From Woeseia sp034521225 (GTDB lineage Bacteria; Pseudomonadota; Gammaproteobacteria; Steroidobacterales; Woeseiaceae), in contig JAXHMR010000033.1 in assembly GCA_034521225.1 (NCBI GenBank), positions 264,827 to 328,826 on the forward strand: 64,000 nt of DNA, written 5' to 3'. Shown one piece after another: positions 26,960 to 37,016 of the stretch. Numbering within the stretch: position 1 is the first letter of the stretch; each line of letters starts with the position of its first letter. The position numbers and the translations under genes are program-made. Under the pieces are notes generated by a model. The model did not search any database and was not told the origin of the DNA. It saw nothing but the letters and a program-made list of their open reading frames with translations.

Positions 26960-28177
26960 ATGAACGAGAATCCGGTTGAAATCAGCCGCGCGCTGACCGG
27001 TGTCCGCTACGAAATCAGGGGCCAGCTCGCACACCGGGCGCTGGAGCTCGAGAAACTCGGGTACGAGATAATCTCGCTGAATATCGGCAACCCCGGGCTG
27101 TTCGGTTTTCGCACGCCGGAGACGATGCGGCTTGCGATGATCGAGAATCTCGGACAGGCAGAACCGTACAGCCATCAGCAGGGCATCTTTCCCGCCCGTG
27201 AAGCAATCGTCATGCAGCAACAGAACCGCGGCATCGAGGGAACCAGCGTCGAGGACGTGTTCATCGGCAATGGCGTCAGCGAATTGATCGACCTGTCGCT
27301 GCGGGCCCTGCTGAATCCTGGCGATGAAGTGCTGGTGCCCAGTCCGGACTACCCGCTGTGGTCGGCCGCCGTCGCGCTGAACGGTGGCGTGGCCCGGCAT
27401 TACCCGTGCCTGCCCGGGCAGCATTTCCAGCCCGATGTCGCCGCGATCGAGGCGATGATCACGCCGCGTTGCCGCGCGTTGGTCATTATCAATCCGAATA
27501 ATCCGACGGGTGCCGTCTATTCGCCGGCACTGCTGGCCGAACTGGTGGAACTTGCCGAACGCCACGACCTCGTCCTGCTTGCAGACGAAATCTACGACCA
27601 GATGACCTACGACGATGCAGAGTTCGTGCCGCTTGCAACGCTTGTGCGCAACTCGTTGTGCCTGACGTACTCCGGATTATCGAAGGTATACAGAGCCTGC
27701 GGTTACCGGGTTGGATGGTGCGTACTCGGCGGCGAGCTCGAGCGAGGCAGCAAACTCATGCATGCGATGGAGTTGCTCGCCGCCCTGCGCTTATGCAGCA
27801 ACGTGCCGGGGCAGTGGGCGGTGCAGACTGCACTGGGAGGCTTCCAGAGTATCCGTGACCTGGTCGAGCCGGGCGGCAGGTTATACCAGTCACGGCAGAC
27901 GGTCATCGATTGTGTGGCCGAGAGCCCGTACCTGACGATGGAGCGTCCCATGGGCGCCATGTACGCATTCATCCGCATTGCCGCCCCGGTTGCCGGGCAG
28001 CTCGATGACCAGGCATTCGCGTTGCGCCTGTTGGAAGACCGCCATGTACTGGTGGCACCCGGCACCAGCTTCAACACGCCGTATGCAGACCATTTTCGTA
28101 TCACGACGCTGCCGGACAGCGGCACGCTGCGCGAGGTGTTTTCCCGAATCAACCTGCTGCTGGAACAGCATGCCTGA
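26960..28177 (+). CDS. PLP aminotransferase, AlaA-like (fold type I)
   Basis: 405 residues, class I/II aminotransferase. N-terminal ISLNIGNPGLFGFRTPE, PLP contacts in NPNNPTGAVYS and LADEIYDQMTYDD, the Schiff-base Lys in YSGLSKVYRACGYRVGW near residue 240, and an Arg in HFRITTLPD near the C-terminus. These features most resemble the glutamate-pyruvate transaminase AlaA. Specificity by resemblance only. Confidence 0.88.
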   Translation: MNENPVEISRALTGVRYEIRGQLAHRALELEKLGYEIISLNIGNPGLFGFRTPETMRLAMIENLGQAEPYSHQQGIFPAREAIVMQQQNRGIEGTSVEDVFIGNGVSELIDLSLRALLNPGDEVLVPSPDYPLWSAAVALNGGVARHYPCLPGQHFQPDVAAIEAMITPRCRALVIINPNNPTGAVYSPALLAELVELAERHDLVLLADEIYDQMTYDDAEFVPLATLVRNSLCLTYSGLSKVYRACGYRVGWCVLGGELERGSKLMHAMELLAALRLCSNVPGQWAVQTALGGFQSIRDLVEPGGRLYQSRQTVIDCVAESPYLTMERPMGAMYAFIRIAAPVAGQLDDQAFALRLLEDRHVLVAPGTSFNTPYADHFRITTLPDSGTLREVFSRINLLLEQHA

Positions 28178-28207
28178 GGGCGCCGCGGGTTCACGAACGG
28201 GACTATC

Positions 28208-30811
28208 ATGAGGTCCCGATGGTTGACGGAGGCGGTGCATCGCCGCGCGACGGTGCTGGCATCGAGCCGGCGTCTTGCTCGCGAACTCCGGGCTGCCCAT
28301 GATCACGAGCAGGCAGTTGCCGGACGTGAATCCTGGCCGACCCCGGACATACTGTTCTGGCAGGACTGGCTGGTCCGGACACTCACCGATGCGGCGCGTC
28401 ACGATACGCCGCTGCTGTTGCACAGCACTGCCTGCACGCTGCTTTGGGAACAGAGCCTGCGGACCACGTCGCCGGCGGACCTGCTGAGCACGTCGTCGGT
28501 TGTGCGAAATGCACGGCAGGCCTGGCAGCGATTGCACGAATTCCAGGTGCCACTCGGCGAAGTGGCGGCAGCGGCCGGTAACAACGATGAACGCTGGTTT
28601 TCGCGGGCGGCGCACGCGTACCGCGACAGTCTTGATGCCGGCAACTGGATTGACATGGCGCTCCTGCCATCGTGCATCGCGGGATTCATTCGCCGGCAGG
28701 AGATCGAACTTCCGGCCGAAATCGTACACGCCGGCTTCGATCGTATCGTGCCGGCACTGCAGGAGCTGTTCGATGCACTGCTTGCGGCGGGCATCACTGT
28801 ATCGGCGGCACCACCGGTTTCGCACGCCGCGGAATTGTCACTGGCGCGTTACGCTGATTCAGATGCCGAGCGGCGGGCAGCGGGTGCATGGGCGCACCGG
28901 GTTCTCGCCGCGAATCCCGGCGCCAGCGTTGCGATTGTTGTGCCTGATCTCGAGTCCGGTTCGGAGCGGATCGCCCGTCTCGTTCGCGAAGGCTTTGCGC
29001 CGGGCTGGCAGCTTGGCGACGAGACGCGGCGCGCTGCTGTGCAGGTGTCATACGGTCAGCGACTCGCCGATTTTCCACCTGTTGGAATTGCACTGCTTTG
29101 CCTGCGATGGTTGCACCGCGGCCTCAGCGGCGCTGACCTGAGCATACTGCTGCGGACACCGTTTCTCGGGGACGATGACCTGGCCGGCCGCAGCCGCCTC
29201 GAGCGGCACTTGCGTACATTGCCGGACCGCCCATGGGGCGCGTCGGAATTGCTGCGTGCACTCGGTGGCGCTCGCCACGAGCACAACGGCGTTTCGTGGC
29301 GGACTCGAATGGCGGCTATCGGCGAGATGCAAGCCGTTGCAACAGAGCCGGCAGCACCGCCGGAATGGGCGCGGCGTTTCGACGAGCTGCTCGGGACATT
29401 GGGGTGGCCCGGCATCACGCGGCTTGACAGCGACGAGTTCCAGCTCGTGAACCGGTGGCGGCAGCTGCTGAACGAGTTCGCACGCATGGCGACGGTCCGT
29501 CCCGCAATGCGACTTGCCGAGGCAGTGCGGGGCCTTTGGCAGATTGCCGCCGAAACCGTGTATCAGCCCGAATCGCCGTCGGCGTCAGTACAGCTCATGG
29601 GCCCGCTGGAAGCGGCGGGCTTGAGTTTTGATTTCCTGCGCATTGGCGGCATGGACAGCGATCGCTGGCCCCCCGCGGGACATCCGCTATCGCTGGTGCG
29701 GCGGCGGTTGCAGCGGGACTACGAGATGCCGGATGCAACGCCCGGCGATACCCTCCTGTTTGCTCGCCGTGTGCTTGAGCGCCTGGTGACCGCGGCACCG
29801 TCGGTATCGTTGACGTGGCCGGCAGCGGAGGGTGAGACCGTGCTCGCGCCAAGTCCGTTGCTGGCTGATTGGCCAATGCTGGCAGCGCCGCCCGATGACG
29901 ATCACGGATGGTTTGCTGCCACGCTTGCGGGCAACGTGCCGCTGGAAATGATCCCGGAAGATGATGGGCCGCCGGTCATTTCCGGTGAACAAATCCACGG
30001 CGGCGCCTACATCGTGCAGCGGCAGGTGGAGAATCCTTTTGCGGCCTTTGCGTACGGGCGGCTCGCGGTTGCCGAACTGGAACCGTTTGCGAGCGGCCTG
30101 TCGGCACGGCAGCGGGGTACAGCGTTGCACAGGGCGCTGCAGGAGCTGCTTAACGACAGGCCAACGCGCGGGGATCTCGCGGCGTGGCCGGACAGCGAGC
30201 GCGGGCAGCGCGTCGAGCGAGCGAGTGTCGCGGCATTGAATCGGCATCGTCGGCATGCTGACGCGGTATTGCACCGCTTGCTGAACATCGAGGACAGGCG
30301 GTTGCAGGCGCTGCTGCTCAAGTTACTGGATCAGGAGCTGACCCGCGCCGATTTCGCCGTTGCGGCCGTCGAGCAGGAAAGAACGCTGACGATCGGCCCG
30401 GTTACCCTGCGACTGCGAATTGATCGTATCGACCGACTTGCCGATGGCTCACTGCTGTTGATCGACTACAAGTCAGGCGCGGTCAAATCGCTGCTGCGGC
30501 AAGACGGAGAGCCGGCGGATCTGCAGCTATGTGTCTATGCGCGCGCAATCAACGAGACCGTCGGTGGCCTGCTGCTGCTCAACATCGACAGCCGGGAAAT
30601 CGTCTACAAGGGTGCGGGTGGCAGTGTGCCGTGGGGTCGTATCGATCCCGGCGATTGGCCAGCTATCCTGGCAGCATGGTGCGCGCAGGTTGATCGCACC
30701 ACTGCGTCGCTGGCAGCCGGTGATCATCGGCTCAACCTGCTTTTGAACCGTGACAAGGTACGCCCGCTTGCCGTTCTCAGTCGTGTCGAGGAAATTCGTC
30801 GTGCAAGATGA
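28208..30811 (+). CDS. AddB-like PD-(D/E)XK nuclease (putative DNA repair protein)
   Basis: 867 residues. An inactivated helicase-like region occupies most of it (QVSYGQRLADFP, FDFLRIGGMDSDRWPP). The C-terminal nuclease domain starts with ENPFAAFAYGRL near residue 610 and ends with RIDRIDRLADGSLLLIDYKSG around residues 735-760, the PD-(D/E)XK core. Proteins of this class (TIGR03623-type) pair with an AddA-like helicase in many proteobacteria. The downstream helicase start overlaps its end by 11 bases. I infer a two-subunit end-resection machine for double-strand break repair. Confidence 0.82.
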   Translation: MRSRWLTEAVHRRATVLASSRRLARELRAAHDHEQAVAGRESWPTPDILFWQDWLVRTLTDAARHDTPLLLHSTACTLLWEQSLRTTSPADLLSTSSVVRNARQAWQRLHEFQVPLGEVAAAAGNNDERWFSRAAHAYRDSLDAGNWIDMALLPSCIAGFIRRQEIELPAEIVHAGFDRIVPALQELFDALLAAGITVSAAPPVSHAAELSLARYADSDAERRAAGAWAHRVLAANPGASVAIVVPDLESGSERIARLVREGFAPGWQLGDETRRAAVQVSYGQRLADFPPVGIALLCLRWLHRGLSGADLSILLRTPFLGDDDLAGRSRLERHLRTLPDRPWGASELLRALGGARHEHNGVSWRTRMAAIGEMQAVATEPAAPPEWARRFDELLGTLGWPGITRLDSDEFQLVNRWRQLLNEFARMATVRPAMRLAEAVRGLWQIAAETVYQPESPSASVQLMGPLEAAGLSFDFLRIGGMDSDRWPPAGHPLSLVRRRLQRDYEMPDATPGDTLLFARRVLERLVTAAPSVSLTWPAAEGETVLAPSPLLADWPMLAAPPDDDHGWFAATLAGNVPLEMIPEDDGPPVISGEQIHGGAYIVQRQVENPFAAFAYGRLAVAELEPFASGLSARQRGTALHRALQELLNDRPTRGDLAAWPDSERGQRVERASVAALNRHRRHADAVLHRLLNIEDRRLQALLLKLLDQELTRADFAVAAVEQERTLTIGPVTLRLRIDRIDRLADGSLLLIDYKSGAVKSLLRQDGEPADLQLCVYARAINETVGGLLLLNIDSREIVYKGAGGSVPWGRIDPGDWPAILAAWCAQVDRTTASLAAGDHRLNLLLNRDKVRPLAVLSRVEEIRRAR

Positions 30812-33800
30812 TGCATCGCTGCTGGCCGCCGACCGGCAGGCGCGCGTCGATGCGCTCGACGTAACGCGCTCATTTATCGTCCAGGCACCGGCCGGATCGG
30901 GCAAGACAGAGTTGCTGATCCAGCGCTACCTGTGCCTGCTGGCGTCAGTCGCTGATCCGGAAGAGGTCGTAGCAATTACGTTCACCCGCAAGGCGGCCAT
31001 GGAAATGCAGTTGCGCGTAGTCGAGGCGCTGGCACGGGCGGCAGACGGTGTTGACGGCGAGGCCGAACACGAGCAGCGCACAATGGCCGCGGCACGAGCG
31101 GTGCTGGCCCGAAACGCCGAGCGTGGCTGGCAATTGCCCGAGTCCCCGCGGCGCATGCGTATACAGACGCTGGATGCCTTCTGTGCATCGGTCGCACGGT
31201 TGCTGCCGGTCAGTTCCGGGCTGGGCGGTGTCGATGAAAACGGTTGCCGATGCCGATATGGGGCGTCTGTACCGCGAGGCCGCGGCGTCGACGCTGGAAT
31301 CACTTGCCGCTGACGATAACTACAGGGCTTCGATCGAGCGCGTCCTTGTGCACCTCGATAACAATACGGCCGACTACATCGATTACCTTGCGCACATGCT
31401 CGGCATGCGTGACCAGTGGCTGATGATCATTGGCGCCGGCACGGATGGCCAGGCCGACACTGTCCGCGCACAACTTGAGGCCGGCCTCGCGGCGCAGGTC
31501 ATGCGGCGGCTCCGCCGTGCCGCCGCCGCTTTGCAAGCCGCCGCGGGTGACGCTTTACCCCGACTTGCCCGCTATGCGGCGGAACAGCTTGAACAATCGT
31601 CCGGCATGGCACATCCGCTGGCATCGCTACCGGCCGACGGCTGGCCGGCCATCGAGCTTGATCAGTTGCCGCTGTGGCGCGCAATCGCCGCCATGCTTCT
31701 GACCCAAACCTGCGGCATACGCAAGACAGTCAATCGCAACAACGGATTTCCTCCCGGCGATGACGGGCAAAAGAAGGCGTTTGTGGAATTGCTGGAGGCG
31801 CTCCGTGGTGTGCAGGAGCTGCCGGACTTGCTGGTGCGGCTGAAAGACCTGCCGGATCCCGAGTACCGCGAGGCACAATGGCAGGTAATGCTTGCACTGT
31901 TTCAACTGTTGCCACTGGCGGCCGCTGAGCTGAAGCGGCTGTTTGCGGAACGGGGCATGACAGACCACATCGAGGTGGCGATTGCTGCGCGCAGGGCGTT
32001 GGGCAGCGCAGACGAGCCCGGCGATGCCGTGATGCTTCTCGATTACAGAATACAGCACCTGCTCGTCGATGAAATGCAGGACACATCTTCCGGCCAGTAT
32101 GCGCTGCTCGAGCAGCTGGTATCCGGCTGGCAACCCGATGACGGACGGACACTGTTTTGTGTCGGTGATCCGATGCAGTCTGTGTACCGGTTTCGCGATG
32201 CCGAGGTCGGACAGTTTCTCGCGGCGCGCCACCGGGGCATCGGGCCGGTGGCGCTTGAACCACTGCTGCTGCGACAGAACTTTCGCTCCGGCGAGCATCT
32301 CGTCCACTGGTTCAATACGGTCTTTGAGCAAATACTGCCGGCGCGCGACGACATTGCTGCCGGCGCGATAGCGTATTCCGCCTCGGTTCCTGTTGAACGC
32401 AAAACCGGCGAGGGCAGGGTTGAAATCCACCCGCTATATGATGCATCTCCCCTGGACGAAGCACGCTGTTCGGCGGCGGTCATCCGTCAATGCCTGGCGC
32501 AGGATCCGGCTCACAACGTTACCGTGCTCGTGCGCAGCCGCACGCAACTGCCCCGGTTACTGGCAGAACTGCGTGCAGCATCCGTATCCTACCAGGCGAT
32601 CGAAATCGACCGGCTGACTGACCTGCCGGAAATCATCGATCTTCTCGCACTGACGCGCGCCCTGTGTCACGAGGACGACCGGATTGCCTGGCTGGGGTTG
32701 CTGCGCGGCACCTGGGCAGGACTCGCGTGGCGCGATGTTCATGTACTGGTACAAGGTGACCGCAAAGCGACCGTCCTCGAATTCGCGCGGGATCCTGACA
32801 GTATTGCGCAACTGTCGGCGGACGGCCAACGCCGGCTGGCCGAATTCTTCTGCAAGCTTGTCCCGTTCCTGCGGCCGCACGGCGCACGCAGTCTTCGTGA
32901 ACGCGTCGAATGTGCCTGGCTGTCGCTTGGCGGCGCAATAGCCCACGGTACAGATGATGAGCTGGCGAATATTTACCGGTTTCTTGACGTTCTGCAGAAG
33001 CTCGAAGTTGCCGGTACGTTGCCGGACGTCGCTGTCCTCGAGCGCCAGCTGGATGACGAACGGGTGTCCAGTCTCGGCAGCGATGATTGCCGTGTGCAGG
33101 TAATGACTATGCACAAGGCAAAAGGATTGCAGTTCGATCACGTCGTGTTGCACGCCCTGGGCCGCACATCCGGGCGCAATGACAAGGCAGTACTGAACTG
33201 GCTCAACGTTGCCGCAGCGGACGGCAGCAGCACAATGCTGATCAGCCCGCTGGGACCGCGCGCAGCCGTCGAAAAGGACCCGTTGTACCGGTTTATCGAG
33301 GCTACGGCGCGGGATGCCGAGTGCCTGGAGCTTGACCGGCTGCTCTACGTTGCGTGTACGCGCGCGCGGCATTCACTGCACCTGGTTGGTTCGGTCGGTG
33401 TCGATCGCAAGCAGCGGGCACTGCGCAAGCCACCGACCGGTAGTTTGCTGTACCACTTGTGGCCGATACTGGAGGCGCAGTTCGAGGCGCACTGCACTGA
33501 ATCCGTGCTCGATACGAAGGATCCGGAAGAAGATACCGGCAGTATGCTCGCGGAGCCGGTAGCATGCCGTTTGGCAACGCCCTGGCAAGTCCCGGCATTG
33601 CCACCCGTTCCCGGACAAGCATCGGATCTGGCGGCGGCCCCGGCGGACCAGGAAGTGCAATATTACTGGGTGGGAAGCGCGGCACGTCATGCCGGCACCA
33701 TCGTGCATCGGTGGCTGCACAGACTGAGCGGGATGCAACCATTGCCTCAATCGTTGCCTGATGGTGCGCGTGCCATCTCCCGCCGCTGGGCGATGGCGCT

Positions 33801-34179
33801 GGGTGTCGCGGATACGGACCTCGAAGACGTATGGGATCGCGTCGAGAGCGCGGTGAATCGCACGCTATTGGATGCGACGGGCCGCTGGCTGCTGTCGGCA
33901 CAGGGTGATGCCGAGTTACGGCTTACCGGTTACTCGCACGGCACGATTGTGAATGTGGTTATCGATCGGGTGCGCCATGAGGGTGACCTGCACTGGATCG
34001 TGGACTACAAGACCAGCACTCACGAAGGTGGTGATTTGCCAGGCTTTATTGCACAGGAAGTGGAACGGTATCGTGCTCAGCTCAGGCGCTACCAGCGCAT
34101 CTACCAGGCATTTAGCGAGATGCCGACCCGAACTGCACTTTACTTTCCGTTGCTGCAGCGTTTCGTTGAAGTTGAGTGA
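30801..34179 (+). CDS. AddA-like UvrD-family helicase-nuclease (one frameshift)
   Basis: About 1,125 residues. Start taken as GTG at 30801 behind GAGGAA. Walker A is APAGSGKTELLIQRY, residues 29-43, followed by ITFTRKAAMEMQLRV (motif Ia). After a frame change near 31230, LLVDEMQDTSSGQY (Walker B), FCVGDPMQSVYRFRDAEV, TMHKAKGLQFDHVVLH and DRLLYVACTRARHSLHLVG (motif VI) follow. The C-terminal VDYKTSTHEGGDLPG is a PD-(D/E)XK nuclease core. With the upstream gene it resembles AddAB. Last gene before a convergent palindrome. Confidence 0.87.
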
Positions 34180-34236
34180 CGGGGCAAGCCTCGATTGCAT
34201 TTATTTTTGCGTCGCATCGGTAGCGTGTGCGCAGAG

Positions 34237-34285
34237 TCCTTGGGAGGAATGGGCTGCCTTTGGTTCGATTTCTATTCGGGAATGG
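34237..34285. repeat. Degenerate half-copy of the palindromic element
   Basis: CCTTGGGAGGAATGG-G-CTGCC-TTTGGTTCG-TTTCTATTC matches the arm end and loop of the intact element starting 60 bases downstream (CCTTTGGAGGAATGGCTCCCTTCGGTC-CG-CTTTATTTCC). The second arm is missing. It implies repeated insertion or a decayed tandem copy. Confidence 0.45.
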
Positions 34286-34297
34286 ACCGCTGCCGCC

Positions 34298-34392
34298 GCG
34301 CCGGTACCCCCTGCCAGGACCCCTTTGGAGGAATGGCTCCCTTCGGTCCGCTTTATTTCCTCCAAAGGGGTCCTGGCAGGGGGTACCGGCGC
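34298..34392. repeat. Perfect 36-bp palindromic element (copy 1)
   Basis: The arm at 34298-34333 (beginning GCGCCGGTACCCCCTGCCAG) is the exact complement of 34357-34392, around a 23-base loop. Arms include a KpnI-type GGTACC core. It sits between convergent genes, the helicase ending at 34179 and gspN at 34457. A second copy in opposite orientation is at 47719-47813. No transposase is encoded, and there is no T tract for a classical terminator. Confidence 0.88.
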
Positions 34393-34456
34393 TCCTTATT
34401 GAGAGCAACTACCATTGTGCGTTGGTTAGAACGCCGCAACAATCAGTCCGGTGAAA

Positions 34457-35194
34457 CTACAGCGAGCCCTCTAAACGGAATTCGCGCAGGCCGCGTGAAT
34501 CGGGCGAGCCGAGCAGTTGCAATTGTCGGGTGACTGATGATGGTGCATTGTTCGTTGCGCCGACTCGCCCTATTAACGAATAGTTTCTTTCCGGCGTGAG
34601 GCGCAATGTGCCCGCGAGTTCAAGTACCCCCGAGATGTCTTTAATCGTGGCGACGATAGCGTCCTCGCCCGGTTGAAACTCGGCCTCGTAGCTGCCGAGA
34701 GGCGTCGGAGACAAGTTGCGGATAAAGAGGTCCGAGACTCTGGCGGTGCCGAGGATTTGTGTCGGCCAGCCGTCTTCCAGTTCGAGCCGGTCTAGCTGCA
34801 GCGTTATCTCGGCGTTGACGCCGCTCATCAGAGCGACCTGGACCGCTTGGCCGAGCGACAGGGCTGCGTTGAGATTCCTCACCACGACGTTGCCGCCAAA
34901 CGAGACGCCGGCTTCGCCCTCGACGAAGCCGCCTGCCGGCTCGAGGCGCACGCGGTAGGCGAGCAGGCCGCGTGCCAGTGCCAGCGGACGAAACTGCCAG
35001 TCGAGATTGCGGAAATAAACACCGGAAACTGTGCCCTCGGCAGCACGGCCGTTCCATATCGTTCCGGAAATGCCGTTGACCTGGACATTGTCAGGTGCTG
35101 CCCACTGGTACAGTACGCGGGCTGGAAACAGGATAATAAGTGCTACGGCAAACGTTGCCGCGCCTATGGCGATGATGCGCTTCACTGCTTTCAT
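34457..35194 (-). CDS. gspN: Type II secretion system protein N
   Basis: 245 residues from the ATG at 35194, seven bases after gspM. One N-terminal membrane helix (IIAIGAATFAVALIILFPARVLY) and a periplasmic GspN domain with GISGTIWNGRAAEGTV near residues 45-60. GspN is an accessory, non-universal component. It is the last gene of gspGHIJKLMN. Confidence 0.87.
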   Translation of the reverse strand: MKAVKRIIAIGAATFAVALIILFPARVLYQWAAPDNVQVNGISGTIWNGRAAEGTVSGVYFRNLDWQFRPLALARGLLAYRVRLEPAGGFVEGEAGVSFGGNVVVRNLNAALSLGQAVQVALMSGVNAEITLQLDRLELEDGWPTQILGTARVSDLFIRNLSPTPLGSYEAEFQPGEDAIVATIKDISGVLELAGTLRLTPERNYSLIGRVGATNNAPSSVTRQLQLLGSPDSRGLREFRLEGSL

Positions 35195-35201
35195 ATCGAC
35201 G

Positions 35202-35687
35202 TCAGCGTGCCAGGCTGACGGAAGCGTTGACGCGTCCGCGTTCACCGCCGGATGCAAGCGAGATACTCGCTGATTCCACTTGCAGCCCGAACTGACTTCC
35301 GAGTTCGCCGAGCCACAGCACAAGATCGTCGAAGACGGCGTTCTCGAACTCGACACGAATGCCGTCGGTGGCTGTCGGCTGGCTGCGCTGCAATGCGCTG
35401 TATAAATTTCGTGCCCGCAAGGTATTGTCGACAATCACGACCAGCGACTGGGTACGATTCGCGACGTCGGGCGCGCTGCCGCCAGCCTGAATCGTGCCGA
35501 CCAGAGGCCTGAGTTCTGCGATTGAGGTCTGCCAGTTGTCAATGCGCGACTGGAGATTTTCCTGGCTGCGATCCAGGGGCAACCAGAGCGCAAGCCAGAA
35601 GATCGCGAACGTGGCAAATATGCCGGCTACAGCAACCATCAGACGTTCACGGGGATCAAGCGATTCAAACCAGTCTTTCATCGTCAT
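35202..35687 (-). CDS. gspM: Type II secretion system protein M
   Basis: 161 residues. WFESLDPRERLMVAVAGIFA and a membrane helix (IFATFAIFWLALWLPL, about 23-38), then a coiled coil and a ferredoxin-like periplasmic domain (FDDLVLWLGELGSQFGLQVESASI). Inner-membrane partner of GspL; the start overlaps the gspL stop by four bases. Confidence 0.9.
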   Translation of the reverse strand: MTMKDWFESLDPRERLMVAVAGIFATFAIFWLALWLPLDRSQENLQSRIDNWQTSIAELRPLVGTIQAGGSAPDVANRTQSLVVIVDNTLRARNLYSALQRSQPTATDGIRVEFENAVFDDLVLWLGELGSQFGLQVESASISLASGGERGRVNASVSLAR

Positions 35688-36961
35688 CGTGCCTGGATCT
35701 GGATACGGCTGTTGACGCGATCGTCGACCTGGTCGGTCGACTGGATGCGTGCCTTGAAGTTGCCGCTCTCGTCGACAGTCCGGCGTATGCCATCAAGGAC
35801 TGAAACATTGGGCGCCGTCAATCGCACGTCGACAATTCCGGAACGGAAACTGATGGCTTCAATGCGAGCGTCACTGTTCTGCGTCGTGGCTTTGCTCAAC
35901 TGGCCGAGAGCCTGCAAGAGTACCTGTGACGTTCCACTGCCGCCGCCAGCCCGTGATCGCAGCGAGGCAACCAGCCGCAATGGATCCTCGACGGCCGGTG
36001 CTCCGGGAGCAATCTGCTGGTAGTCGCTCTGGAACTGGTCCCGCAGCAACGACTCCTGCTGACTAAGAGTGTAGACATTTACCGCCTTGGCGCCGGTAGC
36101 AACGACGAGTAGCGCGAGCAGCAGCATCGCGGCATGCCGCCATGGTGCAAGCATGCCGCTGTACTCGGCCTTGGGGCCGTATTGACCCTGCAACAGGTTT
36201 ATACCGGCGCCGGTCGCGACAGTTGCCGCAAGCCGCGGCAACGCGCCGTCCGGCAGCAGCTTGATGTCGACGCTGTCAAGTTCATGACGGAGCGCATTCC
36301 AGTCGTGCTGAAACCGCTCGTCATCCGCCGGCGCACACCAGGCCAGAAGGTGTCGAGGGGCGCGCGGCGCAGCATCACCGGCGTCGTCTTCTTCATCACC
36401 AACCGGTGTCTCATCGAGTGCGCCGATGGCGACCAGCGCATCGCCGGGCGCCATATCCTGCATCACGAGTTCGGTATCATCGCCGTCATTGATAAACACG
36501 AGCCCGTCGTCGAGCATGAGGCTGATCGTGCCCGGTATACGCGCAAGGCCGTGGTATTCCGGTATCAGTTTCGTGGCGTCGATACCGGCATCGACCAGGC
36601 GTGCAAGCCAGTCATCCATCAACCCGCGGCTGACAACTGCGACCGGCGTGCGGCCCTGGTCACGCCGCGTGCCGGCGGCAAAGTGTAACTGCTCAACGTC
36701 TTCAGCGACCGATTCCTCGAGCGCATAGGGCAGCGCGGCGTGCAGCCGCGCACCCGCCTTGACGGGCAGGTCGACGCTGGTTGTCAGCACGTCAGCACCG
36801 GGCACGAGGACGATGACCTTGCGATCGCGGCTATCGGCGGCGGCTTCGGCCAGCGGACCCGCGACCGGCGGGCCGCGGCGCGTCCCGTCGGAGTCGACGG
36901 CAATCCAGTGGGCGGAGTCGCCGGCGTCGGCGGGCAGCCGGATTACGAGGTATTCCGCCAT
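35684..36961 (-). CDS. gspL: Type II secretion system protein L
   Basis: 425 residues from the ATG at 36961. Cytoplasmic actin-like domain that recruits the GspE ATPase (VLVPGADVLTTSVDLPVKAG, LPYALEESVAEDVEQLHFA), a membrane helix near residues 273-293 and a periplasmic ferredoxin-like domain. The 55-base gap to gspK is the widest within the operon. Confidence 0.92.
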   Translation of the reverse strand: MAEYLVIRLPADAGDSAHWIAVDSDGTRRGPPVAGPLAEAAADSRDRKVIVLVPGADVLTTSVDLPVKAGARLHAALPYALEESVAEDVEQLHFAAGTRRDQGRTPVAVVSRGLMDDWLARLVDAGIDATKLIPEYHGLARIPGTISLMLDDGLVFINDGDDTELVMQDMAPGDALVAIGALDETPVGDEEDDAGDAAPRAPRHLLAWCAPADDERFQHDWNALRHELDSVDIKLLPDGALPRLAATVATGAGINLLQGQYGPKAEYSGMLAPWRHAAMLLLALLVVATGAKAVNVYTLSQQESLLRDQFQSDYQQIAPGAPAVEDPLRLVASLRSRAGGGSGTSQVLLQALGQLSKATTQNSDARIEAISFRSGIVDVRLTAPNVSVLDGIRRTVDESGNFKARIQSTDQVDDRVNSRIQIQAR

Positions 36962-37016
36962 CAATATCGAGCCCTGATCAAAGCCCTTACTGTATGCGAA
37001 TTGCGGGGGCAGGGCA

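Noticed and set aside
34298..34392. Ordinary rho-independent terminator
   Set aside because: Arms far longer than needed, no T tract, and a second diverged copy exists, so a repeat element is a better description. Termination may still be a side effect.
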